Shown piece by piece: positions 1-6,649 of a stretch of DNA of 6,877 bases. Location: NCBI GenBank assembly GCA_030536565.1, contig JAUNPT010000123.1, positions 1-6,877 on the forward strand, in the 5' to 3' direction. The notes below the pieces were generated by a model. It was not told where the DNA came from, made no database searches, and saw only the letters and a list, made by a program, of their open reading frames with translations. The DNA is from Eubacteriales bacterium. Lineage in GTDB: Bacteria; Bacillota; Clostridia; Lachnospirales; Lachnospiraceae. The stretch's first letter is position 1; every line of letters begins with the position of its first letter. A program made the translations under genes and the position numbers.

Positions 1-280
1 GCCTATGATTGACGGAGAAAGCAGATATCAGGTTATTATTGATATGGATGTTCCTAAAGGAGAAAAATGTCTTGTCAGACTGGTGTTTTATGACAGGTAC
101 GAGGTAGAAGCCGGAAGCATTACAATACGTGATAAAACAGCGGCTTTTAAATGTCCGTTAAAGACGTATAGTTATAGAATGCAGCTTATTAATGGTGGGG
201 TAAATGGATTCCACTTTCATTCAATTATTATTCAGGAAATAGAAGATGAGAAAGATGGGAAGTTTAAGAAAACTATATAA
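1..280 (+). CDS. asp3: Accessory Sec system protein Asp3 (3' part; start lies outside the window)
   Basis: This is the C-terminal part of Asp3, a cytosolic protein that works with Asp1, Asp2, SecA2 and SecY2 in exporting glycosylated serine-rich-repeat adhesins. Family knowledge: Asp3 has a carbohydrate-binding-module-like beta fold and bridges the other Asps to the SecA2 machinery. Seen here, counting from the ATG at 5: alternating beta-strand-like residues, the segment LVRLVFYDRYEVE (about 24-36), then FKCPLKTYSYRMQLINGG (about 48-65) followed by a hydrophobic strand GFHFHSIII. This matches the family pattern of a 'FYDR' strand, a proline-tyrosine turn, 'Y-x-LINxG' and 'FHxIxI'. The frame is open to the window edge, and 91 residues is shorter than the family's usual single domain, so I treat it as 5'-truncated by the window rather than starting at base 5. 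It overlaps secA2 by 35 bp, and the position directly before secA2 supports the call. Confidence 0.85.
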   Translation, partial: PMIDGESRYQVIIDMDVPKGEKCLVRLVFYDRYEVEAGSITIRDKTAAFKCPLKTYSYRMQLINGGVNGFHFHSIIIQEIEDEKDGKFKKTI

Positions 281-2582
281 AATTCTAAAACGTGTTAAAG
301 AATATAAGGCATATATGGCGCAATTGTCAGACAGCGGACTTACAGGGCTTACGACGCAGTTTAAAGAACGTCTTAAAAATGGTGAAAGCTTGGAGGATAT
401 ACTCCCAGAAGCATTTGCAGCAGCGTGTGAGGCAGATTTCAGGGTTCTTGGAAAGTTCCCGTATGATGTTCAGATTATTGGCGCAATAGCGCTTCACATG
501 GGTTACCTTGCTGAAATGAACACAGGGGAGGGTAAAACACTTGTTGCCACAATGCCTCTATATTTAAATGCATTGACTGGAAAGAGCACAATTCTTGTTA
601 CAACCAATGAATATCTTGCTCTAAGAGACGCCAAGGAGATGGGGCAGATGTATGAGTTCATGGGGCTTACAGTTGCGGCAGGGGTCAAGGAGAAGGCAGA
701 GGATACATTTACTAATGAAGAAAAAAAGAAGGTTTATAACTCAGATATTGTTTATACAACTCATGCAGTGTTGGGATTTGATTATCTTTTAAATAATCTG
801 GTAACAGCAGCAAAGGAACGGTTTATGCGGCCATTCTATTATGTAATAATTGATGAGGCTGATTCAGTTTTGCTGGACAGTGCCCAGACACCATTGGTGA
901 TTTCTGGCTCGCCAAGGGTGCAATCAAATTTGTATGAACTGGCAGATTTCTTTGTGACAACTCTTAGAGAAGGTATTGATTATGAGAAGGAGGAGAAGAA
1001 GGTATGGCTTACACATAAAGGTGTTGCCTATGCGGAAACTTTTTTTCAAATTGATAATTTCTATGATAGAAAATATTTTGAAATTAACAGACATGTGACT
1101 TTGGCACTTCGTGCACATGTATTATATGAGCTTGAGAGAGATTACATGATTTCAAATAAAGGAGAAATATTATTAATTGATGGTGGGTCAGGCCGGATGA
1201 TGCCAGGTGTAAAGCTGCGCGGAGGACAGCATCAGGCATTAGAGGTTAAGGAGAAGATAAAGGTATCTACTGAAAACCGTTCTGTTGCATCTATCACATA
1301 TCAGAATCTGTTTTTGTTGTTTCCTAAGATGTCAGGAATGAGTGGAACAATATCAGATGCATCAGAAGAACTTTTGAATGTTTATGGGGAAAAGGTTCTG
1401 GTTATTCCAACAAATTGTCCAGTCCAGAGAAAAGATTTACCAGATAAATATTATAAAAATGCAAATACGCAGTTTTTGGAAGCTATAAGAATGGCAGTGC
1501 AGATACATAAGACAGGACAGCCGGTATTGATAGTTGTCACGACAATTGCAGAGACTGAAGCAGTTTCTAAATCATTAATTAAAGAGAAGATACCTCATAA
1601 TGTTTTAAATGCAAATAATGCTTTTTGGGAAGCAGATATTATTAAAGAGGCAGGTCAGATGAATGCAGTTACAGTTGCAACCTCCATGGCAGGGCGTGGA
1701 ACAGATATTAAGCTTGGAGAGGGTGTTAAGGAGCTGGGTGGACTTGCAGTTATCGGAATCGGAAGAATGATTAATATAAGGCAGGAGAGACAGGCAAGAG
1801 GAAGGGCAGGAAGACAAGGGGATCCGGGATTGAGCCAGTTTTATGTGTCTTTACAGGATGAGGTGGTTCGAAGCAATGGGCTTAAGAAGCTTGAAAAGTA
1901 TTCAGAAGATGACAGATTTATTTCCAGAAGCAGGATAAAGAAGGTTATTGATAAGGCACAGAAGATAGGTGAGGAATTTGCAGTTATTTCAAGGAAGCAG
2001 GCAATGGATTATGACCAGGCACTGCAGCTTCAAAGGAAGCTGATTTATAATACCAGGAATGAGCTGTTAGATGGTGGTGAAATAAAGAAGGAAAAGGTTA
2101 TGGAGATTTCCAGAAGAAATATAAAAAGATTTCTCTTGGAACAAAAAAACATAAATGCCCAGAGATTGAACAGATATGTTCTTGATTATATTTCTTATCA
2201 TTTAGATGACAAAGCTGCGGCATTAAAATATGATGATATGCAGTCTGTGGCCGATTATCTGCTTAGCAGGGTAAATGAAAGCTTTGATGAGCAGGAAAAG
2301 AAAATGGGAAATAAAAAGCATATGTATGAATTTATACGGATTGCGACATTAAATGCAATTGATGATGCGTGGGTTGAGCAGGTGGATTATCTGCAGCAGC
2401 TGCAGGCGGCAGTATCAGGAAGAACTTTGGCCCAGAGAAATCCGGTTTTTGAATATCAAAAAGATGCTCTGGAATCATTTATGAAGATGGAAACAGAGAT
2501 ACTAAATAATATGATGAGAAATATTTTACTGAGCAATGTATATATTGACGAGGAGCGGAAACTGCATATTCTGCTTCCATAA
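246..2582 (+). CDS. secA2: Accessory Sec system translocase ATPase SecA2
   Basis: This is a SecA-family motor ATPase that drives export of the locus's glycosylated adhesin through the membrane, probably with SecY2. Visible motifs: Q-motif region around FPYDVQ (71-76), Walker A GEGKT (94-98), TTHAVLGFDYL (171-181), Walker B DEAD (203-206), a degenerate 'GRxMxG' region with GGQHQALEVKE (326-336), SGMSGT (363-368), motif V TSMAGRGTDI (479-488) and motif VI QARGRAGRQGDPG (516-528). The helical-wing region near residues 705-745 (WVEQVDYLQQLQ, then AQRNPVFEYQ) is recognisable as the SecA intramolecular regulator segment. At 778 residues it is shorter than housekeeping SecA and ends in HILLP with no C-terminal CxCxS zinc-binding tail; the only cysteines are C61 and C391. 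This, and its position between asp3 and gtfA, mark it as SecA2 rather than SecA1. The start at 246 has an AGGA (234-237) 8 nt upstream; M4 at 255 is a less well supported alternative. The overlap with asp3 suggests translational coupling. Confidence 0.97.
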   Translation: MRKMGSLRKLYKILKRVKEYKAYMAQLSDSGLTGLTTQFKERLKNGESLEDILPEAFAAACEADFRVLGKFPYDVQIIGAIALHMGYLAEMNTGEGKTLVATMPLYLNALTGKSTILVTTNEYLALRDAKEMGQMYEFMGLTVAAGVKEKAEDTFTNEEKKKVYNSDIVYTTHAVLGFDYLLNNLVTAAKERFMRPFYYVIIDEADSVLLDSAQTPLVISGSPRVQSNLYELADFFVTTLREGIDYEKEEKKVWLTHKGVAYAETFFQIDNFYDRKYFEINRHVTLALRAHVLYELERDYMISNKGEILLIDGGSGRMMPGVKLRGGQHQALEVKEKIKVSTENRSVASITYQNLFLLFPKMSGMSGTISDASEELLNVYGEKVLVIPTNCPVQRKDLPDKYYKNANTQFLEAIRMAVQIHKTGQPVLIVVTTIAETEAVSKSLIKEKIPHNVLNANNAFWEADIIKEAGQMNAVTVATSMAGRGTDIKLGEGVKELGGLAVIGIGRMINIRQERQARGRAGRQGDPGLSQFYVSLQDEVVRSNGLKKLEKYSEDDRFISRSRIKKVIDKAQKIGEEFAVISRKQAMDYDQALQLQRKLIYNTRNELLDGGEIKKEKVMEISRRNIKRFLLEQKNINAQRLNRYVLDYISYHLDDKAAALKYDDMQSVADYLLSRVNESFDEQEKKMGNKKHMYEFIRIATLNAIDDAWVEQVDYLQQLQAAVSGRTLAQRNPVFEYQKDALESFMKMETEILNNMMRNILLSNVYIDEERKLHILLP

Positions 2583-2586
2583 GGAG
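2581..2586 (+). promoter_or_regulatory. Ribosome binding site of gtfA
   Basis: AAGGAG lies 7 nt before the gtfA ATG at 2594. Its first two bases are also the last two of the secA2 TAA stop (2580-2582), so a ribosome ending secA2 sits on the gtfA initiation site. This fixes the gtfA start and suggests coupled translation. Confidence 0.85.
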
Positions 2587-2593
2587 ACAAGCG

Positions 2594-4084
2594 ATGGTTT
2601 ATAATTTTAATTTAGGAATAGGGTGGGCAAGCAGTGGAGTAGAATATGCTCAGGCCTATAGAGCCAAATTATTTCGTAATATTGGCAAAGAGGCGAAGTT
2701 TATATTCACAGACATGTTCCCAAAGGATAATATTGAACATATGACCAGGAATATTGGATTTCTGGATTCAGAGATTATATGGCTGTACACTTTTTTTACA
2801 GATACAAGGATAGCACCGGTCAGTTACACATTGGCGCAGCTTGAAGCATCAATTGGAAACAGGAGGTTTGAAAAGAAAAGAGAAGGAAAAACAGTTAAGT
2901 ATTTGTTTGAGGGTAATGGGAATTTTTATACTGCATATATGACTGGTGAGGACAGTGATAATGTCCATCGTGTGGAGATGGTATCTGAAGGCTGTCTTAT
3001 CAGAAAGGATTATTTTACTTACTGCAGGATATATTCAGAATATTATGCACCTTTAAATAATTCAGCCCATTTATATCAGCGCAGGTTTTTCAACGAAGAT
3101 GGCACAGTGGCATATGAGGAAATCAATGACGACGGAGAGGTTATGTATCAGTTCCCGGACAGATTGATTTGTTCAAAGGAAGAACTGGTAGGTTATATGG
3201 TACAGCGCTTACAGCTTACACGTAAGGATATTGTTATAATTGACCGCACTACGGGGATAGGACAGTCAATTATGCAGAATGCGGGTTCTGCACGTGTGGG
3301 CATTATAATTCACGCAGACCATTTCAGCGAGAACAGTACAGATAATAGTAATATTCTCTGGAATAATTACTATGAGTATGCATTTTCACAGCACAGGCAT
3401 ATTGATTTTTATGTTACTGCAACTAAGGAGCAGGAATGTCTGCTTAAGAAACAGTTTAAGAAATATGTGGGTGAAGAAATAAATGTTGTTACAATACCCG
3501 TTGGAAGCCTTGAAGAATTAAAAATTCCAGATAAAAAACGAAAGAAACATTCATTAATTACTGCATCAAGACTTGCTTCTGAAAAACATGTAGACTGGCT
3601 GATAGAAGCAGCAGTGGCTGCAAAAAAAGAAATCGCGGACATATCACTTGACATATATGGCAGGGGCGCAGAAGAAAACAAGCTGAATGTGCTTATAAGA
3701 CGACTGCAGTGTGATGATTATGTGCATTTATGTGGGCAGCAGAATCTTACAGAGATTTATAAAAATTATGATGCATATTTTTCAGGTTCAACAAGCGAAG
3801 GGTTTGGACTCACGCTAATGGAGGCAGTAGGCTCAGGGCTTCCGATTATTGGGTTTGATGTGCGCTATGGAAATCAGAATTTTATTGATGATGGTAAAAA
3901 TGGAGTGAAAATATCTGTCTATGACCGAATGGATAGAAAAGAGCGAATTGAAAGTCTTAAGGAAGCAATTATTACATTATTTACAGAGATGAATATGGAA
4001 TATGCACATCAATGTTCTTATAGGAAAGCTGAAAAGTATCTTACAAAGGAGGTAGAAAAGCGATGGAGAAAGCTGCTAGGTTAA
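2594..4084 (+). CDS. gtfA: Accessory Sec system glycosyltransferase GtfA (catalytic subunit of O-GlcNAc transferase)
   Basis: This is a GT4-type (GT-B fold) glycosyltransferase. In characterised systems GtfA pairs with GtfB and adds the first N-acetylglucosamine from UDP-GlcNAc to Ser/Thr of the serine-rich-repeat adhesin in the cytosol. The N-terminus YNFNLGIGWASSGVEYAQAYRA (3-24) is the very conserved GtfA signature around the acceptor/donor cleft. Residues about 100-190 form the extra beta-rich insertion (FEGNG, IYSEYYAP, YQRRFFNEDG) found in GtfA/GtfB. H240 in IIIHADHFSE is the conserved cleft histidine. ASRLASEK (324-331) supplies the Arg/Lys expected to bind the nucleotide phosphates. 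The EX7E motif is intact as E402...E410 within TSEGFGLTLMEA, followed by GSGLPIIGFDV and YGNQNFIDDGKNG. Length 496 fits the family (about 500). The sugar is inferred from the family and not shown by the sequence. It lies 11 bp after secA2 and overlaps gtfB by 22 bp. Confidence 0.97.
   Translation: MVYNFNLGIGWASSGVEYAQAYRAKLFRNIGKEAKFIFTDMFPKDNIEHMTRNIGFLDSEIIWLYTFFTDTRIAPVSYTLAQLEASIGNRRFEKKREGKTVKYLFEGNGNFYTAYMTGEDSDNVHRVEMVSEGCLIRKDYFTYCRIYSEYYAPLNNSAHLYQRRFFNEDGTVAYEEINDDGEVMYQFPDRLICSKEELVGYMVQRLQLTRKDIVIIDRTTGIGQSIMQNAGSARVGIIIHADHFSENSTDNSNILWNNYYEYAFSQHRHIDFYVTATKEQECLLKKQFKKYVGEEINVVTIPVGSLEELKIPDKKRKKHSLITASRLASEKHVDWLIEAAVAAKKEIADISLDIYGRGAEENKLNVLIRRLQCDDYVHLCGQQNLTEIYKNYDAYFSGSTSEGFGLTLMEAVGSGLPIIGFDVRYGNQNFIDDGKNGVKISVYDRMDRKERIESLKEAIITLFTEMNMEYAHQCSYRKAEKYLTKEVEKRWRKLLG
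4045..4052 (+). promoter_or_regulatory. Ribosome binding site of gtfB, inside the end of gtfA
   Basis: AAAGGAGG is a near-perfect anti-16S match lying within gtfA codons, 10 nt before the ATG at 4063. It supports 4063 over the next in-frame ATG at 4090, which has no comparable site at normal spacing. Ribosome delivery to gtfB while gtfA is still being read would help make the two subunits in matched amounts (inference). Confidence 0.8.
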
Positions 4085-5424
4085 ATGATATGATTCTGCT
4101 TTGTGATACTTATTCAGAGGATAGCAGGAAGCTGCATGAGTCATTTATGCATGCAGGCTATGAATGTCCGGTGGTGGTAATAGATGAGGACGGGTTTCTG
4201 CCAGAAGGGGTAATATCTGTTTACGGATTTTTCCTGGGAAGTTTTCCAAAAGGAAAAAATGTGATGGGAAAGCCAAGATACTTCAATCAGATTACAGTGC
4301 CGGATTATTGGGAAATAAGTGGAACAAATGCAGGTGCTAAGGTAAATGATTTATATAGGGAGCGAGGAAGGATTTTCTATGCAAATCCATTAAATAAGAG
4401 ACTTGTCCGGGTTGTTGACTGGTATGATGAGAAAGGAACAGTACGTTCCAGTGACCATTATAACAGCAGGGGAGCCCTATGGGGCAGGACGATATTTAAT
4501 GCCAAAGGACAGCGGGTAAATAAATCTTATTTTGATGCAGATGGCAGAGAAATAATTGTTGAAAATTATGTTACCAAAGATATTATTTTAAATGATGCAG
4601 ATGTGGTGAAGATTTTTCATTCAAAGTTGGAGTTTATTATGTATTTCCTTAAGAAAGCAGAGTTTAATCAGACAAGGTTATTTTATAATACGTTGTCAAC
4701 GCCATTCTTTGTGTCAGAAAAACTAAAACCGCAGGCAGAGAAAAGGGATATTCTATTCTGGCAGGAGCACAAAAGAGAGGATATACCTGGAAATATGCAG
4801 GTGATTTTAAGTGGACAGGCAAATAGAACCTCAGAAATTATAGTTCAGAACAGGGCTGCGTATGATAAGCTGATAGAATTAGGAGCAAATCCTGAGCAGG
4901 TGCATAAATTGGGATATATTTATCCATTTGAAAGGGATAATTCACATAAGCTTGAAGCATTAATCTGCACAAATTCAGATAATATAGAGCAGTGTGAAAA
5001 AATCGTTACCGCTTTGCCGGATATGCATTTTAATATTGCAGCATTAACAGAGATGTCTTCCAAATTAATGAGCATGGAAACATATGAAAATGTTACTCTT
5101 TATCCGGGGGTAAGGACAGATATTTTGGAGGAGCTTTTCGACCAGTGTGATTTTTATTTTGATATAAATCATGAGTCAGAAATTGTTTCATCAGTGTATA
5201 AAGCATTTTTGCACAACCAGTTAATATTCGCATTTGAGGAGACTAAACACAATGCTGATTTTGTTTCTGATGATAATATATATATGGCTGCAGAAGCAGA
5301 TGAAATGATTAAGGATATTAAGGAGCTTATGTCAAATAGGGCTGAAATTGATGAAAGATTAAGTAAGCAGCATAAGGCGGCAATGGCTGAGCCGGCAGCC
5401 GCATATGATATATTTAATAAATAG
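4063..5424 (+). CDS. gtfB: Accessory Sec system glycosylation chaperone GtfB (non-catalytic partner of GtfA)
   Basis: GtfB is the catalytically inactive GT-like subunit that binds adhesin substrate and stabilises GtfA in the cytosolic O-GlcNAc transferase complex (family knowledge). Seen here: VVVIDEDGFLPEGV (37-50), then VPDYWEISGTNAGAKV (79-94), and a beta-rich extended sheet domain to about residue 178. That domain contains GRIFYANP, RVVDWYDEKG, DHYNSRG, YFDADGREIIVENYV and a closing DIIL, and is typical of GtfB. The C-terminal GT-like half (about 180-445) keeps the outline of the fold (ITALxxM-type strands, YPGV, LFDQCDFYFDIN) but not the active site. In a gapless hand alignment with GtfA, the two EX7E glutamates become S372 and K380. 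Length 453 fits the family (about 450). The family N-terminus would align best with M10 (MILLCDTY, base 4090), so the first nine residues are an extension if the well-supported start at 4063 is used. It overlaps gtfA by 22 bp. Confidence 0.94.
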   Translation: MEKAARLNDMILLCDTYSEDSRKLHESFMHAGYECPVVVIDEDGFLPEGVISVYGFFLGSFPKGKNVMGKPRYFNQITVPDYWEISGTNAGAKVNDLYRERGRIFYANPLNKRLVRVVDWYDEKGTVRSSDHYNSRGALWGRTIFNAKGQRVNKSYFDADGREIIVENYVTKDIILNDADVVKIFHSKLEFIMYFLKKAEFNQTRLFYNTLSTPFFVSEKLKPQAEKRDILFWQEHKREDIPGNMQVILSGQANRTSEIIVQNRAAYDKLIELGANPEQVHKLGYIYPFERDNSHKLEALICTNSDNIEQCEKIVTALPDMHFNIAALTEMSSKLMSMETYENVTLYPGVRTDILEELFDQCDFYFDINHESEIVSSVYKAFLHNQLIFAFEETKHNADFVSDDNIYMAAEADEMIKDIKELMSNRAEIDERLSKQHKAAMAEPAAAYDIFNK

Positions 5425-5446
5425 AGGAAAAAGGATTTTAAATAAC

Positions 5447-5452
5447 AGGAGG
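5447..5452 (+). promoter_or_regulatory. Ribosome binding site of the 275-residue membrane protein gene
   Basis: AGGAGG, followed by T, stands 5 nt before the ATG at 5458. It is a full-strength site at slightly short spacing and fixes this start. No promoter is visible in the 33 bp after the gtfB stop, so the gene is probably transcribed from upstream. Confidence 0.8.
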
Positions 5453-5457
5453 TAAAT

Positions 5458-6285
5458 ATGCAGGATATCAAGAATAATGAAGAAGCATCAAAATATATGG
5501 TTGTTTCTTCACTGGGTATGTCTTTTTTGTCAAATAAGAAAGCAGAGGTTTTGGTTACAAATGATGAATTAATAGTATCAACTAAAAAAGAGAAGCTGGA
5601 AGCTGAAATAACGCAGGTATATTCTATAAGTAAATCAATTTTGGCAGCTCCGGTAAATATGATAATGATGCTTTTAATATCGGGTTTATCTGCGTTTGGC
5701 TGTCAGTTTTATAATCTGAGCCTGACTGCGTTTGCAGTAATATGTGCAGCTGAGCTTGCACTTGTTATTTTGGGTATTAACAGGAGGGTTCAAGTCATAT
5801 TAAATGATGGTACGATAATTAATATAGATTCATGGAATTTTAAAACAGCAGATAAAATTTATGATAATCTTATGGGAAGGGAAAAATGCACAGCCCAGAA
5901 GACAAAGAAGTTATATATACTTGAAATTATCACTTTTTTAATTATTGCATTATTTATTGGCATTAATGCATATGACTGCTTTGTGCCGGATAAATATGTT
6001 GAGATTGTGAAAAATACAGTAAATGCTGAATATCCAGATACGACATATGGAAACGCCTTTGATAAATATTTTACTGAGACGGAATGGACATCGTTTGATT
6101 CAAAAAGCGGTAACAAGGTTGTGGAGTTTACAGGAAAATATAATACTGGGGACGAAAATACCGACGTTATGATACAATACATAATAGAAGGGGAATATTT
6201 TAGGTTTGTATATTTTGAAGTTGATGGTGTCTCAGGTACATTAAATGATTATACAAATCTTATCAAAGCTGTATTTTCAGAGTAA
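5458..6285 (+). CDS. Uncharacterised three-span membrane protein with PH-like cytoplasmic part and extracytoplasmic C-terminal domain
   Basis: I do not recognise a named function. Reading the protein in order: residues about 29-58 look like beta strands of a small PH-like domain (AEVLVTNDELIVSTKK, then EAEITQVYSISKS). A hydrophobic hairpin follows (about 61-80 and 86-107), then more strand-like sequence that could complete the same domain (RRVQVILNDGTIINIDSW, then a helix KTADKIYDNLMG to 140). A third membrane segment (about 152-171) leads to a soluble tail of roughly 100 residues. The positive residues between spans 2 and 3 (RR 109-110, K148-K151) argue for a cytoplasmic loop and thus an outside C-terminus. 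The tail carries TTYGNAFDKYF (195-205), EWTSF (209-213) and VEFTGKY (222-228). From memory, a similar T-x-G-x-AF ... EFTG pattern ends other clostridial membrane proteins of unknown function, often behind a zinc ribbon; none is present here. There is no signal peptide or LPXTG. It follows gtfB by 33 bp and could be co-transcribed with the accessory Sec genes, but nothing in its sequence ties it to glycosylation or export. Confidence 0.8.
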   Translation: MQDIKNNEEASKYMVVSSLGMSFLSNKKAEVLVTNDELIVSTKKEKLEAEITQVYSISKSILAAPVNMIMMLLISGLSAFGCQFYNLSLTAFAVICAAELALVILGINRRVQVILNDGTIINIDSWNFKTADKIYDNLMGREKCTAQKTKKLYILEIITFLIIALFIGINAYDCFVPDKYVEIVKNTVNAEYPDTTYGNAFDKYFTETEWTSFDSKSGNKVVEFTGKYNTGDENTDVMIQYIIEGEYFRFVYFEVDGVSGTLNDYTNLIKAVFSE

Positions 6286-6386
6286 CCTGCGTTATTTATA
6301 ATCCAGATGATAGTGCAAAAAATTATTTCGTAATTGTGGACATTAAAACAAAGCCAAAATAAAATATAAAAAAGCAAGAAAATCTG
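6286..6386 (+). other. A/T-rich intergenic region with no gene or clear terminator
   Basis: I see no ORF with a ribosome binding site and no convincing terminator for the preceding operon. The only small hairpin is AATTA/TAATT (6321-6325 with 6331-6335), an all-A/T 5-bp stem without a following U tract. Transcription of the operon may therefore run into the tRNA unit and stop at its terminator at 6571-6609. Confidence 0.5.
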
Positions 6387-6415
6387 TTGACAGAGCCTAA
6401 ATGCTTTGATACAAT
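6387..6415 (+). promoter_or_regulatory. Sigma-A promoter of the tRNA-Ser gene
   Basis: A perfect -35 box TTGACA (6387-6392) and a -10 box TACAAT (6410-6415) are separated by 17 bp. TG at 6407-6408 gives an extended -10. Transcription should start near 6421-6423, about 47 nt before the mature tRNA. The strength fits a stable-RNA gene. Confidence 0.9.
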
Positions 6416-6420
6416 AAGTC

Positions 6421-6437
6421 TTGCGTTTGATACGCGA
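6421..6437 (+). repeat. Small inverted repeat at the predicted tRNA transcription start
   Basis: TTGCGT (6421-6426) pairs with ACGCGA (6432-6437) over a 5-nt loop, with one G-U pair. It sits on the predicted +1 of the tRNA promoter, so it is either an operator-like site or a hairpin at the 5' end of the precursor. The octamer TTTGATAC also occurs twice (6405-6412 and 6426-6433), 21 bp apart, on either side of +1. Confidence 0.4.
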
Positions 6438-6468
6438 ATTAATTTCATATATAGCATTTATGGAATCT

Positions 6469-6556
6469 GGAGAAATACTCAAGAGGCTGAAGAGGCGCCC
6501 CTGCTAAGGGTGTAGGTCGGGCAACCGGCGCGAGGGTTCAAATCCCTCTTTCTCCG
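6469..6556 (+). tRNA. tRNA-Ser (anticodon GCU, reads AGC/AGU)
   Basis: A full class II cloverleaf can be drawn. The acceptor GGAGAAA (6469-6475) pairs with TTTCTCC (6549-6555), with discriminator G6556. The D stem is CTC/GAG (6478-6480 with 6492-6494). The anticodon stem CGCCC/GGGTG (6496-6500 with 6508-6512) closes loop CTGCTAA, giving anticodon GCT at 6503-6505. The long variable arm, GTCGG (6516-6520) with CCGGC (6525-6529), is capped by a GCAA tetraloop. The T arm is GAGGG/CCCTC (6532-6536 with 6544-6548) around TTCAAAT. The long variable arm and GCT anticodon identify serine. The 3' CCA is not encoded (TTGG follows), so it must be added after transcription. The gene stands alone with its own promoter and terminator. 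Confidence 0.98.
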
Positions 6557-6570
6557 TTGGCAGGAGATTT

Positions 6571-6609
6571 GCTGGAAAGTTGGTTTTTAACTGGCTTTCC
6601 AGCTTTTTT
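6571..6609 (+). terminator. Intrinsic terminator of the tRNA-Ser unit
   Basis: GCTGGAAAG (6571-6579) pairs perfectly with CTTTCCAGC (6595-6603). The stem can extend inward by four weaker pairs around a TTTTTAA loop, and is followed directly by six T (6604-6609). It lies 14 nt past the tRNA 3' end. Confidence 0.93.
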
Positions 6610-6649
6610 CAAATCAGTGTAAGCTGCTGCTAAACATTTTACAAGTTAA

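Noticed and set aside
292..489. Plus-strand open frame in another frame of secA2
   Set aside because: It overlaps the conserved SecA2 N-terminus and has no independent support.
503..1817. Minus-strand open frames (503-688, 924-1118, 1605-1817)
   Set aside because: They lie wholly inside secA2, give low-complexity protein without recognisable motifs, and have no good ribosome binding sites.
2391..2407. CTGCAG-rich short repeat in secA2
   Set aside because: It encodes the conserved LQQLQAA part of the SecA helical region, so it is a codon coincidence and not a regulatory repeat.
3409..3681. Minus-strand 90-residue frame
   Set aside because: It is antisense to the conserved donor-binding part of gtfA and is explained by codon composition.
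5169..5471. Minus-strand 100-residue hydrophobic frame
   Set aside because: Its Leu/Ser/Ile-rich sequence mirrors acidic and Asn/Asp codons of gtfB, and it would run over the next gene's ribosome binding site.
6321..6335. Possible terminator after the membrane protein gene
   Set aside because: The stem is five A/T pairs with no U tract after it, too weak to call.
5859..6482. Minus-strand frames 5859-6182 and 6249-6482
   Set aside because: The first is a shadow of the membrane protein gene. The second runs through the tRNA promoter into the tRNA gene, has no plausible ribosome binding site and resembles no protein I know.
6469..6600. tRNA-Ser as an integration (att) site
   Set aside because: I found no second copy of the tRNA 3' end in the window, and no integrase gene.
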